DNA of 53,029 nt from Pseudomonadota bacterium (lineage in GTDB: Bacteria; Pseudomonadota; Gammaproteobacteria; Burkholderiales; Chitinibacteraceae), in contig JAPLQI010000053.1 in the NCBI GenBank assembly GCA_026399755.1, positions 1-53,029 of the forward strand, given 5' to 3'. The position numbers were made by a program, and so were the translations under genes. A model generated the notes under the pieces. That model searched no databases, had not been told where the DNA came from, and saw only the letters and a list, made by a program, of their open reading frames with translations. Positions within the stretch are counted from its first letter, which is position 1; the number at the start of each line of letters is the position of its first letter. Shown here piece by piece: positions 16,153-25,308 of the stretch.

Positions 16153-17919
16153 TCAAAAACCTAAGGCTCTCGCCCCTTGGTAAAAGATAAACGACAGCAC
16201 CCAAGCAAGTAATAAAGAATAGACCACAGAGAATGTCGTTAGCGCGACGCTATTCGATTCCTTGCGCATGGCCGCAATAGTAGAAACGCAGGGCACATAG
16301 GTCAATGAAAATAGCATAAAGCTATAAGCCGATACCGGATCAAGCACAATAGATAAGTGATGCGCCAAGGCTGGGCCATCCTGCCCGGCGATCACCGCCA
16401 GCGCCCCCAACACCACTTCTTTGGCCACAAAGCCAAACATTAAAGCAATCGACAACTCGGCCTGAATGCCAATCGGCGATAACACTGGCTGAAAGAATTG
16501 AGCAACCATGGTGGAATAACTGTGTTGTGGATTTGGATAATTGCTCAGCAGCCAAACCAAGACCACACCGATCACAATCATCGTCGTAGCCAAGCGCACA
16601 AAACCTGCCGCCTCGCCCCAGCCACGCAAAAAGATTTGCCGCAGCACTGGGAAGCGATAAGGCGGCAGCTCTAGCGTAAATGGCTCGGTCGATTTAAAGC
16701 GCCCACGCAGCAACAGCGCCGTGCCCATAGAGATAAAAATACTCGCAAAATAGAGCGACAGCAGCACCCAAGGTGCTTGCAGCGGGCTAAACAGCGCGCC
16801 GGTTAAAAACAGAAAAATCTGTAAACGTGCCGAACATAGCGAAAAAGGAATCGCCAGCATCGTCAGCAAACGGGCCTTTCTATCCCTGATCACCCTTGTG
16901 CCCATTAAGGCAGGCACATTGCAGCCAAAACCCATCATCAGCATCACAAAGCCACGCCCATCCATGCCCAGATGCGCCATCAGCCCGTCCATCATAAAAG
17001 CGGCACGCGAGAAATAACCCGAGTCTTCGATAATCGCCATCAGGCAAAAGAACAGAAAAATAATGGGGATAAACGTCAGCACCGTGCCTAGGCCATCAAA
17101 TACCCCGTTCACTAAAAAGCCCGTCCAAAATGGCGGCCAAGAGGCGGTGGCTGGCGTTAAAACATCAGCCTTAAGCCAATCCAGCCCCTCATTAGCCAAA
17201 TCTTGCAAAGGCACGCCTATGGCGTAAGTCAGCTGAAATAGGCAAAACATCATTAACACAAACAGCGGCAAGCCCAGTAGCGGATGCAATATCCAGCGAT
17301 CCAGCATGGCAGTGGGGCCAGGAGGCAAAATGGCGGGGCGCTGAATAAAGCGGCTATACAGCCTAGCCTCGTCCTGATGCAGGGTATTCGATGCGGGCGC
17401 ATCGGCCAGAGTAATTTGCTTGGGCGCTTGCTGGCTGATCAGGCGATTGAGCGCCTCTTTTAAATCAGGCACGCCTTGGCCATGCTTGGCACTGATTTTT
17501 AGCACGGGGCAGGCCAGCTCTGCAGCCAGCCCTTCTAGATTAATTTGTACCCCAGCCTGCTTGGCTTCATCGCTCATATTAAGCGCAATAATCAGCGGCG
17601 CGCCCAGTGCTTTTAGCTGCAAAGCCAACACCAGTTGCCTATCTAGCTGCGTGGCGTTCAGTACCAATAAAATGGCATCTAGCTCAGTTTTATTCAGAAA
17701 TTCCTGAGTAATACGCTCGTCTTCAGCCCCGCCACTTAGATCATAAATCCCCGGCAGATCAACCATCTGCACCATAGATCCGCCTAGCAAAATACGGCTA
17801 GAGGCCAATTCCACCGTCAGCCCCGGCCAATTGGCGGTGCGGGCTGTGCCGCCTGTGATGCGATTAAATAAGGTTGATTTACCGGTATTGGGCATGCCCA
17901 CCAGGGCAACGCGCTTCAT
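16153..17919 (-). CDS. feoB: Ferrous iron transporter FeoB, compact form
   Basis: A 588-residue inner membrane Fe(II) transporter with an N-terminal G domain. G1 is GMPNTGKS (8-15), the switch I threonine lies in NWPGLTVE, G3 is DLPG, G4 is NMSD and G5 is the SAK region. Both Gate domains are present, with GFGCNVPALMGTR and LCSARLQIF. It is much shorter than E. coli FeoB (773 aa): the spacer between the G domain and the first membrane segment (HPLLGLPLFVLMM) is only about 50 residues, so the usual helical GDI domain is reduced. Its start overlaps the feoA stop by 4 bp. Iron (Fur) control is expected, but I could not point to a convincing Fur box. Confidence 0.92.
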   Translation of the reverse strand: MKRVALVGMPNTGKSTLFNRITGGTARTANWPGLTVELASSRILLGGSMVQMVDLPGIYDLSGGAEDERITQEFLNKTELDAILLVLNATQLDRQLVLALQLKALGAPLIIALNMSDEAKQAGVQINLEGLAAELACPVLKISAKHGQGVPDLKEALNRLISQQAPKQITLADAPASNTLHQDEARLYSRFIQRPAILPPGPTAMLDRWILHPLLGLPLFVLMMFCLFQLTYAIGVPLQDLANEGLDWLKADVLTPATASWPPFWTGFLVNGVFDGLGTVLTFIPIIFLFFCLMAIIEDSGYFSRAAFMMDGLMAHLGMDGRGFVMLMMGFGCNVPALMGTRVIRDRKARLLTMLAIPFSLCSARLQIFLFLTGALFSPLQAPWVLLSLYFASIFISMGTALLLRGRFKSTEPFTLELPPYRFPVLRQIFLRGWGEAAGFVRLATTMIVIGVVLVWLLSNYPNPQHSYSTMVAQFFQPVLSPIGIQAELSIALMFGFVAKEVVLGALAVIAGQDGPALAHHLSIVLDPVSAYSFMLFSLTYVPCVSTIAAMRKESNSVALTTFSVVYSLLLAWVLSFIFYQGARALGF

Positions 17920-18176
17920 GCCGCCACCGCGATCAAGCTGCTATCCGCTTGCGGCAGAATATGGACCATAATCTGCTTGGCATCGTTACGGCGCAGCATA
18001 AATTCGGTACTGCCAACACGCAGCTGCAAAGGCCCACCCAGCATGCCACGGCGGATCACCTCTATATCACGCTGCACATGCAACCCAAGCGCAGCAAGGC
18101 GTTGGCATAAATCAGCATCAAGCTGAGTGGAGAGAATTCTAGCAAGGGTATTGAGCGGAAGATCTGCGAGTGTCAT
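17916..18176 (-). CDS. feoA: FeoA family protein
   Basis: A small SH3-like cytoplasmic protein of 86 residues that works with FeoB. It begins MTLADLPLNTLARIL and has LCQRLAALGLHVQRDIEVIRRGMLGGPLQLRVG split over the core, including the G-P-L turn typical of FeoA. I place the start at ATG 18176, where homology begins; the frame is open back to a GTG at 18248 without family similarity. No strong Shine-Dalgarno precedes the ATG. It is coupled to feoB by an ATGA overlap. Confidence 0.88.
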   Translation of the reverse strand: MTLADLPLNTLARILSTQLDADLCQRLAALGLHVQRDIEVIRRGMLGGPLQLRVGSTEFMLRRNDAKQIMVHILPQADSSLIAVAA

Positions 18177-18285
18177 GATTTTAGCAATGAGAACGGTTTT
18201 TGTTCCGACATCATCTGCCTTACATTTTATGGCGTCAATGTCAGACACTGGGTATATTGACTTGCATCAGCATTCGCTCAGCACG

Positions 18286-18323
18286 AAAAAAAAACCATGC
18301 ACTTGATATGCATGGTTTTTTTT
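18286..18323. terminator. Bidirectional intrinsic terminator downstream of purD
   Basis: Nine A, CCATGCA, loop CTTGATA, TGCATGG and eight T form a perfect hairpin with a U tract on either strand. It ends the purD transcript, which runs on the minus strand, and isolates the feoAB promoter region. Confidence 0.9.
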
Positions 18324-18339
18324 ACTCGCCTCAAGCCAA

Positions 18340-19617
18340 TTACTTACGGCCAATCGCTCGCCAGCCAATATCACTACGATACTGCGCACCTGCGAATGAA
18401 ACGCCTGCCAAGATTTGATAAGCGCGTTTTTGGGCCATTTTAAAGCTGTCACCAAAGGCCGTAACGCAAAGAACACGGCCACCGGCGGTGATGGCTTCGC
18501 CTTGTTCGTTCAGCGTTGTGCCCGCATGGAACACATGGCCGTCCTCTAAAGCTGTCGTTGGTAAGCCGCTGATTAAATCGCCTTTACGCGGGGTTTCTGG
18601 GTAATTGGCTGCAGCCATCACCACGCCCATTGCCACGCGTCTGTCCCACTCGGCTTCGATCTGATCCAGCGTGCCATTGACACCGTGCTCGAGCAGGGTG
18701 ACGAAATCGCTTTTTAAACGCAACATAATCGGCTGAGTTTCAGGGTCGCCAAAGCGGCAGTTGTATTCGATCACTTTTGGATTGCCCAAAGTATCGATCA
18801 TCAAGCCAGCATACAAAAAGCCAGTGAATACGGTGCCGTCTTTAGCCATACCTTGCACGGTTGGCAAAATCACTTCGCGCATCACTTTGGCGTGCACATC
18901 TGGGGTGACCACAGGCGCTGGGCTATACGCGCCCATGCCGCCAGTATTCGGGCCTTCATCGCCATCCAAGAGGCGCTTATGATCTTGGCTAGAAGCCATG
19001 GCCAGCACATTTTTGCCATCGACCATCACAATAAAGCTGGCTTCCTCACCAACAAGGCACTCTTCAATCACCACCCGAGCGCCCGCATCGCCAAATTTAT
19101 TATCTGACAGCATGGAGTCAACTGCAGCGTGCGCTTCATCCAGCGTCATGGCCACAACCACACCCTTGCCCGCCGCTAGGCCATCGGCCTTGATCACAAT
19201 CGGCGCGCCCTGCGCTTTGATATAAGCGTGCGCTTCATCCGCATTGGCAAAGGTCTGATAAGCCGCGGTAGGAATACCGTGGCGCTGCATAAAGGCTTTG
19301 GCAAAGTCTTTAGACCATTCCAACTGCGCCGCTGCGCGTGTTGGACCAAAGATTTTTAAACCCGCTTCGCGAAATGCATCGACCACACCTTGCGACAATG
19401 GCGCTTCTGGCCCGACAACGGTAATGGCAATATTTTCTGCTTTTGCAAACGCGATCAGCTCATCAATGGCCGAGATATCAACATTAATTAAATCTTTTTC
19501 AAGTGCAGTACCCGCATTACCAGGCGCCACAAATACTTTACCTACGCGCTCTGACTGGGCAATTTTCCAAGCCAATGCATGCTCACGTCCACCCGAACCA
19601 ATCACCAAAATATTCAT
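18340..19617 (-). CDS. purD: Phosphoribosylamine-glycine ligase (GAR synthetase)
   Basis: A 425-residue ATP-grasp enzyme, the second step of de novo purine synthesis, joining phosphoribosylamine and glycine. It starts MNILVIGSGGREHALAWKI, the PurD N-terminus. VIKADGLAAGKGVVVA is the ATP-binding motif and NTGGMGAYSPAP and EYNCRFGDPETQ are conserved in the ATP-grasp core. AGGAAACAG upstream of the ATG supports the start. It is the last gene of a run purH-pagP-purD and is followed by a strong terminator. Confidence 0.97.
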   Translation of the reverse strand: MNILVIGSGGREHALAWKIAQSERVGKVFVAPGNAGTALEKDLINVDISAIDELIAFAKAENIAITVVGPEAPLSQGVVDAFREAGLKIFGPTRAAAQLEWSKDFAKAFMQRHGIPTAAYQTFANADEAHAYIKAQGAPIVIKADGLAAGKGVVVAMTLDEAHAAVDSMLSDNKFGDAGARVVIEECLVGEEASFIVMVDGKNVLAMASSQDHKRLLDGDEGPNTGGMGAYSPAPVVTPDVHAKVMREVILPTVQGMAKDGTVFTGFLYAGLMIDTLGNPKVIEYNCRFGDPETQPIMLRLKSDFVTLLEHGVNGTLDQIEAEWDRRVAMGVVMAAANYPETPRKGDLISGLPTTALEDGHVFHAGTTLNEQGEAITAGGRVLCVTAFGDSFKMAQKRAYQILAGVSFAGAQYRSDIGWRAIGRK

Positions 19618-19631
19618 GAATCTGTTTCCTG

Positions 19632-20192
19632 TTAATCGAATTCGTAACGACCGAATAAATAAGCCACATTGCCATTATTAAGCTGACCATTTAAGCGCGG
19701 AATAAAGGTTCCCATCACGGAGGCCTTACCATAACGCACGGCTAAAAAAGGCAGGGGAGCTGGGAAGGGAATTCCAGCAATCACATCTTGACGAGAAATA
19801 AGGGACAGAGACATCCCTGCACCAACGGATAACTTCCCAACCACCGGCCAAAACCATAACTTCATATAGCCCACTTGCAACTGTGGGTCTTCATGCGAAT
19901 CGGCCATGATCATGCCGTAGATAAATTCTTGATTGCCATTATCATCTTCAATTCGCTTACCAATACCACCACCGTAAGCAAACTCATTAAATGACTCTAG
20001 TAGCTCAGCCTCATAAGTTGAACGCTGATGCCAAGAATAGCCCGAGACTAGCAAATCATTCTTACCTTCTCGGTTTATTTTATCCACACGCTGACAAGCA
20101 GCAGTCGCCCAATCCCACATATTGGAGCAATCCAATGCAGAAGCAGGTAAAGCGATCAGCAAGCAAAGAGTGGCAAATAGTTTTTTCATCAT
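19632..20192 (-). CDS. pagP: Lipid A palmitoyltransferase PagP
   Basis: A 186-residue outer membrane enzyme that transfers palmitate from phospholipid to lipid A, or another palmitoyl acceptor, at the cell surface. A signal peptide ends near ALPASA. The eight-stranded barrel family pattern is present: GYSWHQRSTY, NEFAYGGGIGKR, and FPAPLPFLAVRYGKAS near the end, closing in YLFGRYEF. The catalytic triad of E. coli PagP is kept as H55, D98 and S99. I chose ATG 20192; ATG 20189 and TTG 20201 are alternatives. It lies between purH and purD, 14 bp ahead of purD, an unusual location for an envelope enzyme. Confidence 0.85.
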   Translation of the reverse strand: MMKKLFATLCLLIALPASALDCSNMWDWATAACQRVDKINREGKNDLLVSGYSWHQRSTYEAELLESFNEFAYGGGIGKRIEDDNGNQEFIYGMIMADSHEDPQLQVGYMKLWFWPVVGKLSVGAGMSLSLISRQDVIAGIPFPAPLPFLAVRYGKASVMGTFIPRLNGQLNNGNVAYLFGRYEFD

Positions 20193-20266
20193 TTCAACCA
20201 AAATATTTCAAAGCACCGACCACACAGCCAGCTTCTCAATTAAACACACAACACCATAAACACAAT

Positions 20267-20290
20267 AAGCGGAGAATCTCTTCCCCGCTT
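20267..20290. terminator. Weak hairpin between purH and pagP
   Basis: AAGCGG and CCGCTT form 6-bp arms around a 12-base loop; four T follow on the plus strand and only a mixed T-rich stretch on the minus strand. It may attenuate transcription from purH into pagP and purD rather than end it. Confidence 0.35.
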
Positions 20291-20311
20291 TTATATATTC
20301 AAACGGCTAAA

Positions 20312-21874
20312 TTAATGGCGGAAATGACGAATGCCAGTCACAACCATTGCAATACCATGCTCGTCAGCTGCAGTAATCACTTCGTCATCACGCACCGAAC
20401 CACCCGGCTGGATAATTGCAGCAACGCCATTTTCAGCAATGACATCCACGCCATCGCGGAACGGGAAGAAAGCATCCGACGCTGCAACCGAGCCACGCAA
20501 ATCAAGGCCAGCACTTTTGGCTTTAATTGCCGCAATTTTGGTGGAATCTACACGGCTCATCTGGCCAGCGCCCACACCCAGTGTTTGGCCCTTGCCGCAG
20601 AATACAATGGCGTTTGATTTAACAAATTTAGCCACATTCCAAGCAAATAGCAGATCTTTAAGCTGAGCTTCTGTTGGCTGCAGCTTAGTGACTACTTTTA
20701 AGTCATTCAAAGTCAGGATGTGTGAATCAGGCGTTTGCACTAATAAACCACCGCCCACGCGCTTCACATCAAAACGATTAGCACCCTGCTCTACTGGCAC
20801 TTCTAATACGCGAACATTTTGCTTTTTAGCCAGCAAAGCCAATGCTTCTGCGGTATAGGCAGGCGCAATTAGCACTTCCATAAATTGCTTAGAAACCGCT
20901 TCGGCTGTATCGGCATCGACTGTTTGATTAAACGCGATAATGCCGCCAAATGCGCTCGTGGTGTCCGTTGCAAAAGCCAAGCGATAAGCCGAGTAGCTGT
21001 CTGTACCTAAGGCCACACCGCAGGGGTTCGCGTGCTTCACAATCACACAAGCAGGCTCTGCAAACTGCTTCACGCATTCCCAAGCCGCATCAGAATCGGC
21101 CACATTGTTGTAGCTTAATTCCTTGCCTTGCAATTGCTTGTAAGCGGCAAGACTGCCCATCGCTGGATCGATATCACGGTAAAAAGCAGCGCTTTGATGC
21201 GGGTTTTCGCCGTAGCGCATGTCTTGCACTTTAACGAATTGCATATTCAGGCGGTCTGGATAAGATTTTTTCTCGCCGTCTGCGGTAAGCGCAGTCAGGT
21301 AGTTAGAAATCGCACCATCGTAAGCAGCAGTATGGCTAAAGGCTTTTTTTGCCAGCACTTTACGTGTTGCAAATAATAATGAGCCATCGTTGGCATGCAT
21401 TTCTTTGATCAGATCAGCGTAATCACTGGCATCAGTCACAATCGCCACATGCGCATGGTTTTTAGCGGCAGAGCGCACCATGGCAGGGCCGCCGATGTCG
21501 ATATTTTCGATAGCGTCTTCATAGCTGCAATCAGGACGGGCAATGGTGGCTTCAAATGGGTAGAGATTCACGCACACCAAATCGATATTGCCGATTTGAT
21601 GCTCTGCCATCGTGGCAACGTGTGCTGGTAAATCGCGACGGCCCAAGATACCGCCGTGGATTTTTGGATGCAGCGTTTTTACACGCCCATCGAGCATTTC
21701 AGGAAAGCCGGTGTAATCAGCGACTTCGATCACAGGCACGCCGTTGTCGCTAAATAATTTTGCGGTCCCACCGGTCGACAAAATTTCAACACCCATAGCC
21801 GCCAATGCTTTGGCAAAATCGAGCACACCGGTTTTATCGGATACGCTGATAAGCGCGCGGGTAATTTTGGTCAT
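20312..21874 (-). CDS. purH: Bifunctional AICAR formyltransferase / IMP cyclohydrolase
   Basis: A 520-residue protein performing the last two steps of IMP synthesis. The N-terminal IMP cyclohydrolase domain starts with [19 protein letters not shown] and has [10 protein letters not shown] and [13 protein letters not shown]. The C-terminal AICAR transformylase domain has [27 protein letters not shown] and ends with [10 protein letters not shown] and [17 protein letters not shown] upstream supports the ATG at 21874. It follows fis by 67 bp, completing dusB-fis-purH. Confidence 0.98.
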   Translation of the reverse strand: MTKITRALISVSDKTGVLDFAKALAAMGVEILSTGGTAKLFSDNGVPVIEVADYTGFPEMLDGRVKTLHPKIHGGILGRRDLPAHVATMAEHQIGNIDLVCVNLYPFEATIARPDCSYEDAIENIDIGGPAMVRSAAKNHAHVAIVTDASDYADLIKEMHANDGSLLFATRKVLAKKAFSHTAAYDGAISNYLTALTADGEKKSYPDRLNMQFVKVQDMRYGENPHQSAAFYRDIDPAMGSLAAYKQLQGKELSYNNVADSDAAWECVKQFAEPACVIVKHANPCGVALGTDSYSAYRLAFATDTTSAFGGIIAFNQTVDADTAEAVSKQFMEVLIAPAYTAEALALLAKKQNVRVLEVPVEQGANRFDVKRVGGGLLVQTPDSHILTLNDLKVVTKLQPTEAQLKDLLFAWNVAKFVKSNAIVFCGKGQTLGVGAGQMSRVDSTKIAAIKAKSAGLDLRGSVAASDAFFPFRDGVDVIAENGVAAIIQPGGSVRDDEVITAADEHGIAMVVTGIRHFRH

Positions 21875-21941
21875 GATTTCAGCTTCCCTGTGTATATAAA
21901 CAATCTGGCTTGGTAAAAACCTGAACTGCGCTTACGCGCAA

Positions 21942-22181
21942 TTACAGCAAATCATAAATCTGTAACTTCTTACGCAAAGTATTGCGGTTAATACCCAGCA
22001 TATCGGCCGCTCGGGTCTGATTGCCCTCTACGCGTTGTAATACCAATTCTAACAGTGGCTTTTCAACACGAGCCAAGACCATATCGTACATTGCACACGG
22101 CGGTTCTCCGTCTAGGTCTTGGAAATACTGGTCGAGAGAAGCGTAAATTGCCTCAGCAATCAGATCGGTTTGAGTACTCAT
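21942..22181 (-). CDS. fis: Fis family DNA-binding protein
   Basis: A 79-residue nucleoid-associated regulator. The C-terminal helix-turn-helix reads GNQTRAADMLGINRNTLRKKL, as in Fis of gamma- and betaproteobacteria. The N-terminal half forms the dimerising helices, here shorter than E. coli Fis (98 aa), as is usual in betaproteobacteria. It directly follows dusB (the stop and start share one base), the conserved dusB-fis arrangement, so it is translationally coupled. Confidence 0.95.
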   Translation of the reverse strand: MSTQTDLIAEAIYASLDQYFQDLDGEPPCAMYDMVLARVEKPLLELVLQRVEGNQTRAADMLGINRNTLRKKLQIYDLL

Positions 22182-23209
22182 TAAATCTCCCGATTCATTG
22201 TGGTTTTATTATCTAAATCTTCGTACTGCAGCCGCTCACCTAGGGTAAGCAAGCCATCAAAATACTGGCGGGTAGTGTTCGCTTGCCCTGCCGTTGATTC
22301 CTGGGCATACATCGCCTGGCGAAATTCATTACTGCCGCGTAAGCCCTTGGTGTACCAAGCAATATGTTTACGCGCGATACGGCAGCCGGAGTATTCGCCA
22401 TAAAAGGCATAGAGATCATCCAGATGGCCGAGCAATACATCGCGAACCTCTACCACTTCGGGCGCGGGTAAAAGCTCACCGCTGGCCAGATAGTGGGCAA
22501 TTTCGCGGAAAATCCACGGCCTGCCCTGTGCTGCTCGCCCGATCATAATCGCGTCTGCACCGGTCTCTTTAAGCACCAGCGCCGCTTTTTGCGGGCTATC
22601 AATATCGCCATTGGCAATCACAGGAATCTGAATCGATTGTTTAACTTGGGCGATCAGCGCGTAGCGTGCATGGCCTAAGTACATATCTTCACGCGTCCGG
22701 CCATGAATAGCCAGCGCGGCTATCCCTGCTTCTTCAGCCAGCTTGGCCACACGCATAATATTTTCTTCGCCATTGGCAAAGCCTAGGCGGGTTTTCAGTG
22801 TAACTGGCACGTCCACCGCGCGCACCACGGCATGCAGAATCCTTGCAACTAAGTCTTCATTTTGCAACAAGGCTGAGCCTGCCAACTTATTGCAGACCTT
22901 TTTAACCGGGCAGCCCATATTGATATCAATGATTTGCGCGCCGTGCGCCACATTATGCCGCGCCGCTGCTGCGAGTAATTCAGGGTCGGACCCGGCAATT
23001 TGCGCGGAAACCGGCGCAAGCTCGCCTTCAAAATTAGCGCGATGCAAGGTCTTTTGGTGCGAGCGCATACTGCTGTCAGCCGTAATCATCTCGCTCACCG
23101 CATGCCCCGCGCCAAATCGCTTGCAAAGCATGCGAAAAGGCCGATCGGTCACACCCGCCATGGGAGCGACAATCAGATTATTAACAAGGGGATAGGGGCC
23201 GATATGCAT
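22181..23209 (-). CDS. dusB: tRNA-dihydrouridine synthase B
   Basis: An FMN-dependent TIM-barrel enzyme of 342 residues that reduces uridines in the tRNA D-loop. It begins MHIGPYPLVNNLIVAPMAGV, matching DusB; the catalytic cysteine is in IIDINMGCPVKKV, and VIANGDIDSP and AIMIGRAAQGRPWIF bind FMN phosphate. The ATG at 23209 is chosen from the family N-terminus; an ATG at 23239 would add ten residues. It is the first gene of the dusB-fis-purH run. Confidence 0.95.
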   Translation of the reverse strand: MHIGPYPLVNNLIVAPMAGVTDRPFRMLCKRFGAGHAVSEMITADSSMRSHQKTLHRANFEGELAPVSAQIAGSDPELLAAAARHNVAHGAQIIDINMGCPVKKVCNKLAGSALLQNEDLVARILHAVVRAVDVPVTLKTRLGFANGEENIMRVAKLAEEAGIAALAIHGRTREDMYLGHARYALIAQVKQSIQIPVIANGDIDSPQKAALVLKETGADAIMIGRAAQGRPWIFREIAHYLASGELLPAPEVVEVRDVLLGHLDDLYAFYGEYSGCRIARKHIAWYTKGLRGSNEFRQAMYAQESTAGQANTTRQYFDGLLTLGERLQYEDLDNKTTMNREI

Positions 23210-23300
23210 ATGCTGCTGGCGCAGTAAAAGGCCGCGCATTCTAACGCTTGCCTAATTTTTAAGCAACAACCTTAAAGCGGATTTTTATGAAAAAGCCTTA

Positions 23301-23340
23301 GAAAAAACCTTAAATCTGTAGACACAGAGAACATGAAGTT
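23301..23340. repeat. Dispersed intergenic repeat, family 2, copy 4
   Basis: AAAAACCTTAAATCTGTAGA followed by CACAGAGAACA, closely matching 5391-5432. As at 5391, it is followed about 150 bp later by a copy of the family 1 element, though the latter is inverted here. Confidence 0.55.
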
Positions 23341-23457
23341 TAAAAGCAGAGCACAGAGTAACTGCAAGTTAGAACAAAAGCGGTATACAACGCTTTGGTG
23401 ATCATTATTAATACTTTACAAGCATCGCATCGTTCGTAGGGAGATGAAACCCCATAT

Positions 23458-23718
23458 CCGCTAAACAAAGTCATAAAGATCTTTTTAGTGCCTCCGGCAC
23501 GCTGATTTAGGTGCGGCATCCCCGCGGGGGACTCACTTTCTTGAACGGCCAAGAAAGTAAGCAAAGAAAGCCGCCCCGACCAGCACGAAAGCCCCTCAGC
23601 TGCGGACAATCGAGTCGGCGGCGGGCGGGATTGGCTCGTTCCTCGCTCCCTAGCCGAAACCCCGCCCCGCTTGTTCCTCGCTTCGGCGTGCTTCAAGGGG
23701 ACTTTTCAGCTCTATGCC
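23458..23718 (-). repeat. Structured dispersed element, family 1, copy C (inverted)
   Basis: The reverse complement reads the same as copy A over most of its length, including AAGTCCCCTTGAAGCACGCC, TTTCGTGCTGGTCGGGGCGG, the 12-bp hairpin (here 23532-23543 with 23550-23561) and GTGCCGGAGGCAC before the A and T runs. The variable middle differs. The gap 23210-23859 contains this element, a family 2 repeat, a GGGTTTCACCCGCC fragment and a terminator, and no gene. Confidence 0.85.
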
Positions 23719-23807
23719 AAGATCCTGGTTATTACGTTTTTTCGTTGTTTGTTGATGTAAAAGCAAATTGCTTAGCGCACATGGGGTTTCACCCGCCCTA
23801 CATTTTT

Positions 23808-23841
23808 GCAAAAAAATAGCGAACCCGCAGGCTCGCTATTT
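23808..23841 (-). terminator. Intrinsic terminator after gatB
   Basis: AAATAGCGA (23814-23822) pairs with TCGCTATTT (23833-23841), with extra CC/GG pairing inside, and a T run follows on the minus strand. It lies about 20 bp past the gatB stop codon. Confidence 0.85.
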
Positions 23842-23859
23842 CTAATGCTTAAGCAATAA

Positions 23860-25287
23860 TCAGCTTAGCTTCTTAGTCAGAATCTCAGTCACCATCGTTG
23901 GATTGGCTTTACCCTTACTGGCCTTCATACATTGGCCCATTAAGGAGTTAATTGCAGCCAGCTTGCCGCTCTTATACTCTTCAACCGCCTTAGCATTCGT
24001 GGCCAGTACTTCGTCGATAATGGCTTCGATTGCGCCAGTATCGGTGGTTTGCTTCAGGCCATCGCGCTCGATAATCACGTCCGCTGCGTCGCCGGAATCC
24101 CACATCTTTTTCAGCACGTCTTTAGCGGTTTTATTGTTGATGGTGTTATCCATCACCCGCTTCACTAAGCTAGCCAAAGCTGCAGCAGAAACAGGGCTAT
24201 CGCCGATCGATTTTTCTTCACGATTGAGCGTGGCCGATACATCGCCCATGATCCAGTTAGCGGCAAGCTTAGCGTCCGCACCAGCAGCAACCATGGCTTC
24301 AAAGTACACGGCTAGATCTTTAGAGCTGGTCAGCGTACTGGCATCGTAGCTAGATAAACCATACTGCGTGCTAAAACGCTCGCGCATCAGCTGTGGTAAT
24401 TCGCTCATTTCACTACGAACACGCTCAATCCAGTCTTCCGAGATGCAAAGTGGCGGCAAATCTGGGTCTGGGAAGTAGCGGTAATCATGCGCGTCTTCCT
24501 TGCTGCGCATCATGCGGGTTTCGCCGCTATCTGGATCAAACAAGATGGTCGCTTGCTGAATCTTATGGCCGTCTTCGATCTGATCGATTTGCCACTGCGT
24601 TTCAAACTTGATCGCTTGTTCCATAAACTTAAAGCTGTTCAAGTTTTTAATTTCACGGCGCGTGCCTAATTCTTGCTGGCCTTCTGGCCTCACCGACACA
24701 TTCACGTCACAACGGAAGCTACCTTCCTGCATATTGCCATCGCAAATGCCTATCCATGTCACCAAGCTATGCAAGGCTTTTGCGTAAGCCACTGCCTCGG
24801 CAGCGGAGCGCATTTCGGGCTCGGAAACGATTTCTAGCAGCGGTGTACCGGCGCGGTTTAGATCAATCCCGGTCATGCCATTGCAATCTTCGTGTACCGA
24901 TTTACCTGCGTCTTCTTCCAAGTGAGCGCGCGTCACATTAATCTTTTTAGTGACATCGCCAAGCTGAATCTCAATCGCACCACCCTCAACCACTGGCAAT
25001 TCAAACTGGCTGATCTGATAGCCCTTAGGCAAATCAGGGTAAAAATAGTTTTTACGCGCAAAAATCGATTTACGATTAATCTTGCCGCCAATTGCCAAGC
25101 CCAGCTGAATCGCACGCTCTACCGCGCCACGGTTCATGACCGGCAAAGCACCCGGCATCGCTACATCGACAACCGAAGTCTGTGTATTAGGCTCAGCGCC
25201 GTAAGCCGTGCTGGCGCTGGAGAAAATTTTCGACTGAGTCGAAAGCTGGGTATGCACTTCCAGCCCGATCACTACTTCCCATTTCAT
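23860..25287 (-). CDS. gatB: Aspartyl/glutamyl-tRNA amidotransferase subunit B
   Basis: A 475-residue subunit that binds misacylated Asp-tRNA(Asn) or Glu-tRNA(Gln) and activates the acyl group with ATP. It starts with [15 protein letters not shown] and has the GatB signatures [15 protein letters not shown] and [21 protein letters not shown] near residue 265, and a C-terminal YqeY-like tail domain. AGGA nine bases upstream supports the start. Last gene of gatC-gatA-gatB, 21 bp after gatA. Confidence 0.98.
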   Translation of the reverse strand: MKWEVVIGLEVHTQLSTQSKIFSSASTAYGAEPNTQTSVVDVAMPGALPVMNRGAVERAIQLGLAIGGKINRKSIFARKNYFYPDLPKGYQISQFELPVVEGGAIEIQLGDVTKKINVTRAHLEEDAGKSVHEDCNGMTGIDLNRAGTPLLEIVSEPEMRSAAEAVAYAKALHSLVTWIGICDGNMQEGSFRCDVNVSVRPEGQQELGTRREIKNLNSFKFMEQAIKFETQWQIDQIEDGHKIQQATILFDPDSGETRMMRSKEDAHDYRYFPDPDLPPLCISEDWIERVRSEMSELPQLMRERFSTQYGLSSYDASTLTSSKDLAVYFEAMVAAGADAKLAANWIMGDVSATLNREEKSIGDSPVSAAALASLVKRVMDNTINNKTAKDVLKKMWDSGDAADVIIERDGLKQTTDTGAIEAIIDEVLATNAKAVEEYKSGKLAAINSLMGQCMKASKGKANPTMVTEILTKKLS

Positions 25288-25308
25288 TTTGGTGATTCCT
25301 GTGGCTGC

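Noticed and set aside
18177-18285. Fur box in front of feoAB
   Set aside because: The region was expected to hold one, but no stretch comes close enough to the 19-bp consensus to report.
23340-23819. Open frames on both strands inside copy C of the large repeat
   Set aside because: They coincide with the repeat element and are not conserved in the other copies.
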